DNA from: Sporolactobacillus shoreicorticis
GTDB taxonomy: Bacteria > Bacillota > Bacilli > Bacillales > Sporolactobacillaceae
Length of the DNA stretch: 64,000 bases
NCBI RefSeq assembly: GCF_024125445.1
Contig: NZ_JAMXWM010000002.1
Coordinates: forward strand, 62,001-126,000
Direction: 5' to 3'
Part shown: piece by piece, positions 59,528-64,000 of the stretch
Position numbering within the stretch: position 1 is the first letter of the stretch
Layout: each line of letters opens with the position of its first letter
The notes under the pieces: generated by a model
The model's input: only the letters and a program-made list of their open reading frames with translations
Told to the model about the DNA's origin: nothing
The model's database searches: none
Position numbers and translations under genes: made by a program

Positions 59528-59562
59528 CGGGATTCCTGATTGCTCAGGAGTCCCGTTTTTTT
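59528..59562 (+). terminator. Terminator of gatCAB
   Basis: CGGGATTCCTGA pairs with TCAGGAGTCCCG (one mismatch) around TTGC and is followed by seven T residues. Confidence 0.92.
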
Positions 59563-59718
59563 GATTGTAGCGGCAGATTCGGGATCAAGACCGAATGCCG
59601 ATGTTTGGAATACTCGTCACACAGTGACTGTGAACTGAACGTTCGATAAATCGTGACAAAAGCTTTGCGATTCCCAGCTTGCGGCTGGCCCTGTCGTTAT
59701 TTTTTCATATGATCGATT

Positions 59719-59747
59719 TTGATTTTAAAAATCGTTTACAATATAAT
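59719..59747 (+). promoter_or_regulatory. Promoter and long leader before dgkB
   Basis: TTGATT (59719-59724), a 17-base spacer and TATAAT (59742-59747). The expected transcript starts near 59754, leaving about 320 bases before dgkB. The leader holds small stems (CATCC/GGATG at about 59799-59821 and AATGAATGA/TCATTCAT at about 59852-59898) and then repeat family 2. No known riboswitch was recognised. Confidence 0.6.
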
Positions 59748-59948
59748 AAAATAAGAAGGCTGAGCGCGAAATCTTAAACAGCGCCTGACTACGTAAACGC
59801 ATCCAGACACAACCGGATGATTGTTGATTAGTGATTATTCGTATCGGACAGAATGAATGAAGAATGATCATCGATGAGCCAACAGAAATCATTCATACGG
59901 CATAAGAACCGGGCCGACATGAGTAGGCTCCTTTTGTACTATAAGTAT

Positions 59949-60027
59949 ATAAAATTTAAGGAAAATAGTATAAGTGCAACTAAGGATTCGCCTTCGTCAG
60001 AGGCTTGGCGAAGCCAAGTTTTCTAAT
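59949..60027 (+). repeat. Dispersed repeat family 2, copy 3
   Basis: Shares its ATAAAATTTAAGGAAAATAG start and GAAGCCAAGTTTTCTAAT end with 37622-37698, and its AAGTGCnnCTAAGnnTTCGCC middle with 7233-7306. It contains the hairpin CTTGGC-GAA-GCCAAG. It lies within the dgkB leader, ending 50 bases before the start codon. Confidence 0.75.
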
Positions 60028-60077
60028 GTTTCTGTTCAATGGAAAATCTTCATATAGAGATTGATTGGGTGATAATC

Positions 60078-61016
60078 ATGAAGAAGGCTAGAATCATTTA
60101 CAATCCCACATCAGGCCGGGAGCTGGCGAAAAAAAACATCGCCTATATCCTGGACCGGCTTGAAGATGCGGGATATGAAGCATCTGCCTATGCGACCAAA
60201 AGAGAGGGAGATGCAACGAAAGCTGCACGTAAAGCGTTTAAACGAAATTTTGATCTCGTTGTCGCGGCCGGCGGTGATGGTACCATTAATGAAGTGATCA
60301 GCGGACTCGCGGAGAAGGAATACCGCCCGAAGCTCGGAATCCTGCCCTTAGGAACAACCAACGATTTTGCACGTGCCATCGGTATCCCGCGCGATATCGT
60401 CAAGGCCTGTGATGTGCTGTGCGACGGCCATGAAATGCCGATTGATATTGGGAAAGTCAATGATCGTTATTTCGTGAACATCGCTGGAGGCGGCAAACTG
60501 ACAGAACTGAGCTACGATGTGCCAAGTAAACTGAAAACAATGATCGGTCAATTAGCCTATTTTATTAAAGGAATTGAAATGCTCCCATCAATCCGACCGA
60601 TAAAAGTGAAAATTGATTATGACGACCGCACCTTTGAAGGCGACATCATGCTTTTCCTTGTCTCCAACAGCAATTCAGTCGGCGGATTTGAAAAATTAGC
60701 GCCGGATGCTAAGCTGAATGACGGTCTCTTTGATCTGATTATTTTGAAGGCGGCGAATCTTGCTGAGTTTATCCGCCTCGCATCGATGGCGACCCGCGGC
60801 GAGCACATGAAAGATCCGAAAGTCATTTATGCACAGGCCAGCCGAATTAAAATCGAATCCGAAGAAAAAATGCAGCTCAATATCGACGGTGAATATGGCG
60901 GTGACCTGCCCGGTGAGATCATCAACCTCTATCACCATTTTCATTTAATGGTCCCGAAAGAAACCGAGGATGCGCACCTTCTCGAAGCCGAGCAGGAAGT
61001 GAAACAATACCAATAA
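60078..61016 (+). CDS. dgkB: Diacylglycerol kinase DgkB
   Basis: A 312-residue soluble lipid kinase of the YegS/DgkB family. It opens KARIIYNPTSGRE, has the nucleotide motif VAAGGDGTINEVISG and LGILPLGTTNDFARAIGIP, and ends with the strand NIDGEYGGDLPG. It phosphorylates diacylglycerol released during lipoteichoic acid synthesis, returning it to the phospholipid pool, which links it functionally to the dlt genes. ATG 60078 follows GGGTGAT; the frame is open to 60039 without a ribosome site. Confidence 0.93.
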   Translation: MKKARIIYNPTSGRELAKKNIAYILDRLEDAGYEASAYATKREGDATKAARKAFKRNFDLVVAAGGDGTINEVISGLAEKEYRPKLGILPLGTTNDFARAIGIPRDIVKACDVLCDGHEMPIDIGKVNDRYFVNIAGGGKLTELSYDVPSKLKTMIGQLAYFIKGIEMLPSIRPIKVKIDYDDRTFEGDIMLFLVSNSNSVGGFEKLAPDAKLNDGLFDLIILKAANLAEFIRLASMATRGEHMKDPKVIYAQASRIKIESEEKMQLNIDGEYGGDLPGEIINLYHHFHLMVPKETEDAHLLEAEQEVKQYQ

Positions 61017-61137
61017 GATTGAGTCGCTCACAAAAAAAGGTACGATCACGCGGTGTTTTTTTGAGGAAAAATAGATCGCACAGGACAAACGGGCAAGTTT
61101 TCATCACTTACAAAATGGCGGATAAGGGAAATTAAAT

Positions 61138-62199
61138 ATGGAAAATAGTGTAAAAGAACAACTTTTGGAAAGAAATAGAAAAATTATTCAAATTGTCATT
61201 GAACGCGTGAAACGTGATTGCCCTGATGCTGTTGCGCTAATTGGTGTGTGCGGTTCTTTTTATACCGGGGAATTTTATGAAAAGTCGGATCTTGATTTGC
61301 TGATTGTCATCAATGATAAAAAGGCATGGGAAATCGCTTCCTGCTTTATTCTGGATGATATCGGTTATGACATCTATTGTTCCTCGTGGGAAAGTCTGGA
61401 AAAGATGGCTTCTTACGATCACCCGCTTGTATCACATGTCGTTGATGTCGATCTTGTCTATTGCGCCGCAGAAAAGTATAGGGAACGTTTTGAACGGCTG
61501 AAGCAACAGGCACTTGCAGTTCTGCAAGCGCCTTTGACCAAAGAGATTTATGACAAAACGGAACCCCAGTTGCAAAATGCCATGTTAAAATATGCCAAAC
61601 TTATGTTGACAGATGACCTGAGCCTTTGTCGCTATTACGCAGCAAACATCTTGGACGGAGTTAAAAATGTCATTTGTTTATTGAATCATAGTTATTTTAA
61701 ATACGGTGTGAAGGATCATTTGCGTGAGATACTGCAGATGGAGACCGTACCCAATGATTTTGAGAAAAATGTGACCCATTTAATTCATGCGCGGAGCATG
61801 CAGGAGATCAAAACCGCTGCTACCCATATAATGAAATCAGTGAAGCAGCTACACGTTGAGGCAGGTAAGCCGTTTGCAGAGAAATCACCAATTCCAACGT
61901 CAGATGCTCTAACGGGAACATACGAAGAAATCTATTCCAATTGGCGAAACAAGGTACATTTTGCAGTGAAAAACAATGACGTTCATTTATCGTTGATGAC
62001 GGCTATGGCTTGTCAGCAATTTTATGATGAGATGCATGAGGAATATGGGACTGTGAAAATTAATTTGCTGAAGGCATTCGATCCGCGTGATCTCGAAGGC
62101 TTTGCGGCAGCCTTTGATCGAATGATGGAACGATATCGCAACGAGTATGTGAAGCTACGGAAGGCCTGTAAAACACTACACGTCGTTGAAGGACTTTGA
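61138..62199 (+). CDS. Nucleotidyltransferase-domain protein
   Basis: A 353-residue protein. The NTase signature IGVCGSFYTGEFYEKSDLDLLIV (about residues 35-57) supplies the G-S and D-x-D. It is followed by a substrate-binding region and a helical C-terminal domain (residues about 150-350) unlike that of the NTase at 10242. Similar proteins are annotated as aminoglycoside-type nucleotidyltransferases, but the true substrate is unknown. AAGGGAA lies upstream of the ATG. It is inserted between dgkB and the rRNA methyltransferase gene. Confidence 0.75.
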   Translation: MENSVKEQLLERNRKIIQIVIERVKRDCPDAVALIGVCGSFYTGEFYEKSDLDLLIVINDKKAWEIASCFILDDIGYDIYCSSWESLEKMASYDHPLVSHVVDVDLVYCAAEKYRERFERLKQQALAVLQAPLTKEIYDKTEPQLQNAMLKYAKLMLTDDLSLCRYYAANILDGVKNVICLLNHSYFKYGVKDHLREILQMETVPNDFEKNVTHLIHARSMQEIKTAATHIMKSVKQLHVEAGKPFAEKSPIPTSDALTGTYEEIYSNWRNKVHFAVKNNDVHLSLMTAMACQQFYDEMHEEYGTVKINLLKAFDPRDLEGFAAAFDRMMERYRNEYVKLRKACKTLHVVEGL

Positions 62200-62302
62200 G
62201 AAAGATTATCTTAGTTTATAAACGGAAAAAACAATAACTCAGCAAATCCATGCAGCAATAAAGAGATAAACATAAACAAAAGGCAAGCAGCTTCAATCAT
62301 AC

Positions 62303-62338
62303 AATGTGCCATGAACTTTTTGCGGTTCATGGCACATT
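62303..62338 (+). terminator. Hairpin after the nucleotidyltransferase gene
   Basis: AATGTGCCATGAAC pairs perfectly over 12-14 bases with GTTCATGGCACATT around an 8-base loop. Only a weak T run follows, and it lies about 100 bases past the stop, so it is a probable rather than certain terminator. Confidence 0.6.
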
Positions 62339-62424
62339 TCGCATGAGTGTGAGCACTTGTTTTAGCATGTGTTTACCGCTATCTTATAGAGAGATGCAAC
62401 GTGTTGAGACCGCGCGATTAAGAG

Positions 62425-62459
62425 AAACGACCGATAAAATACGAAAAGAGACCGATAAA
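62425..62459 (+). repeat. 21-bp periodic repeat, two units (family 3)
   Basis: AAACGACCGATAAA (62425) and AAGAGACCGATAAA (62446) start 21 bases apart and match the units at 47762-47817. They lie 64 bases before the rRNA methyltransferase gene. The rest of the 323-base gap shows only the hairpin at 62303. Confidence 0.55.
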
Positions 62460-62522
62460 TCCTGCGTCGCCTCATATCCCTGCAGATGAAGAATAACGAT
62501 ACAACGATTAGGAGTTCGAAAA

Positions 62523-63902
62523 ATGTCTGAATCCAACATACCTGTAGCGAAAAATGAACAGCTTGAAGTCAGCTTCAGCGATCTAACCCAGGACGGGTCT
62601 GCTGTGGCAAAGGTGGACGGTTATACACTATTCATTCCCGGAGGACTGCCCGGTGAAAAGGCAATAATTCAAGTCATCAAAACCAAAAAGGGCTATGGGT
62701 ACGGCCGCTTAATCGAGCTGACCAAAACCAGTGACCGTCGTGCCGAACCGCCATGCCCATACTATGACCAGTGCGGCGGCTGCGCCATCCAGCACATCAG
62801 CTCCGAGGGGCAGCTCGCCTACAAACGCGAGATCGTGCAGAACGCACTGGAGCGGATCGGTGGTCTGACCGACATTTACGTTGAATCAACGCTCGGCATG
62901 GCCAAACCGTGGCGTTACCGCAACAAGATCCAAGTTCCTGTCGCCCAACAAAATGGAAAATTCGCTTTTGGCTTTTACAAGAAACGCAGTCATGATATCG
63001 TCACCATGGATCACTGCATGATCACCGAAGCGATTATCGATGACATTGTTCAGACCGCGCGCCAAATCGCCGAAGAACATCACGTCATGCCTTACGACGA
63101 AACCAAACATCGAGGCGTACTCCGTCATATCATGGCCCGTGTCGGCAAGAAAACCGGTGAAGTCATGGTTGTCTTTGTCACGCGTACTGAAGAACTCCCG
63201 CACCGCAAGACGCTGATCCGGGAACTGATTGAGCGCTATCCGCACATCAAATCGATTGCTCAGAATATCAATACGAAGCGCACAAACGCAATTTTCGGCG
63301 ACACAACAAAAACACTCTGGGGGCGCGATGTCATCTACGACCAGATCGGCGGCGTCACCTTCGCCATTTCAGCGCGCTCGTTTTTCCAAGTCAACCCCAC
63401 CCAAACCGAAGTGCTCTACGGCAAAGCATTGGAATACGCCGAACTGACCGGACAAGAAACGGTGATTGACGCCTATTGCGGCATCGGCACCATCTCCCTG
63501 TTTCTCGCAAAACAAGCGAAGCACGTTTACGGCGTGGAAATCGTTCCCGAAGCGATCGAGGACGCGCGGAAAAATGCCGAGCTCAACAAGATCACCAACG
63601 CCACGTTCAAAGTAGGAAAGTCGGAAGATGTGATTCCGGTATGGCGCGATCAGGGCATCAATCCGGACGTTATCGTCGTTGACCCGCCGCGTAAAGGCTG
63701 CGACGCCTCACTGATCGACACGATGACCGCCATGCAGCCGCAGCGGATCGTCTATGTTTCCTGCAACCCTGCAACCCTTGCACGCGACCTTAAGTTACTC
63801 ACCGCCGGCGGGTATCAGGTGAAAAAAGTGCAGCCGGTTGATATGTTCCCGCAGACGATGCACGTGGAGTGCGCGGTATTGATGACGAGGGTGGATAAGT
63901 AA
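62523..63902 (+). CDS. rlmCD: 23S rRNA (uracil-5-)-methyltransferase, RlmCD type
   Basis: A 459-residue TrmA-family enzyme. The N-terminal TRAM domain includes DLTQDGSAVAKVDGYTLFIP, the iron-sulfur Cys cluster is CPYYDQCGGCAIQH, the SAM site is VIDAYCGIGTISLFLA, and the catalytic region is VVDPPRKGCDASLI with the nucleophile Cys in VYVSCNPATLARDL. It places 5-methyluridine in 23S rRNA. In B. subtilis the single RlmCD enzyme modifies two sites and lies after dgkB as here. AGGAG-like TTAGGAG precedes the ATG. Confidence 0.9.
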   Translation: MSESNIPVAKNEQLEVSFSDLTQDGSAVAKVDGYTLFIPGGLPGEKAIIQVIKTKKGYGYGRLIELTKTSDRRAEPPCPYYDQCGGCAIQHISSEGQLAYKREIVQNALERIGGLTDIYVESTLGMAKPWRYRNKIQVPVAQQNGKFAFGFYKKRSHDIVTMDHCMITEAIIDDIVQTARQIAEEHHVMPYDETKHRGVLRHIMARVGKKTGEVMVVFVTRTEELPHRKTLIRELIERYPHIKSIAQNINTKRTNAIFGDTTKTLWGRDVIYDQIGGVTFAISARSFFQVNPTQTEVLYGKALEYAELTGQETVIDAYCGIGTISLFLAKQAKHVYGVEIVPEAIEDARKNAELNKITNATFKVGKSEDVIPVWRDQGINPDVIVVDPPRKGCDASLIDTMTAMQPQRIVYVSCNPATLARDLKLLTAGGYQVKKVQPVDMFPQTMHVECAVLMTRVDK

Positions 63903-64000
63903 AAATACGGAAAGTCCTGGTAGATAAGCCATTTCTGTAGTTTTTAGATTTTCAAACTGTACACTCAAAACGTGATTTTGCTTGTGGATGGGAATCAGTC

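Noticed and set aside
62200-62522. CRISPR-like interpretation of the GATAAA repeats at 47762 and 62425
   Set aside because: Units are only 14 bases with 7-base gaps, diverge from each other and lack spacers or cas genes.

Overview
The window is a low-GC Gram-positive chromosome segment from a spore-forming member of the Bacillales. The spore evidence is a tlp gene for a small acid-soluble spore protein with a sigma-G-like promoter. The gene order matches Bacillus subtilis in two long blocks: pbuG-yebG-purEKBCSQLFMNHD, and yerC-pcrA-ligA-camS-gatCAB-dgkB-rlmCD. Other traits look like a lactic fermenter: a D-lactate-type dehydrogenase, an L-hydroxyisocaproate-type dehydrogenase, bifunctional AdhE behind a near-perfect Rex site, and a dltEXABCD operon of the lactobacillus kind. 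A Sporolactobacillus-like organism fits best. That is an inference from gene content, not a sequence match.

Layout. Positions 1-5.6 kb are accessory: a decayed NERD/Nudix relic, an intact Nudix hydrolase, a GNAT, a permuted papain-like protein, tlp, and an ABC exporter operon that ends in its own TetR repressor and has two palindromic operators on its promoter. Positions 5.6-10 kb hold ldhD and adhE, with two kinds of dispersed repeat between them. Positions 10.2-12.9 kb hold a nucleotidyltransferase and broken lipoprotein genes. Positions 12.9-18.4 kb (minus strand) are the teichoic-acid D-alanylation operon, including the tiny dltX and a first gene resembling the D-Ala esterase DltE. A lipoprotein and two-component system diverge from it (18.6-21.9 kb). 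Positions 22-37.6 kb carry the purine module: pbuG and the full purE-to-purD operon. Both carry paired PurBoxes, and purE also has a guanine-type purine riboswitch with a terminator.

Positions 37.6-48.5 kb are a variable region. It holds a methyltransferase, an unknown protein, the second copy of a 400-bp repeat, a GntR-LysE-SDR operon, a cluster of truncated acetyltransferase, VOC and response-regulator relics, a TetR with two matching operators and two small membrane-protein genes, and an L-HicDH-type dehydrogenase. Positions 48.7-64 kb are the conserved replication/repair and translation block: yerC, pcrA, ligA, camS, gatCAB, dgkB and a 23S rRNA m5U methyltransferase. An Lrp-LysE pair and a nucleotidyltransferase are inserted into it. 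The last 98 bases (63903-64000) show nothing recognisable.

No rRNA, tRNA, CRISPR array, prophage or complete insertion sequence was seen. The most novel material is non-coding: three dispersed repeat families, a long imperfect inverted repeat at 38650-38731, and an unassigned leader before dgkB. The regulatory sites are largely readable directly: Rex, PurR, two TetR operator sets, the riboswitch and sigma-G.
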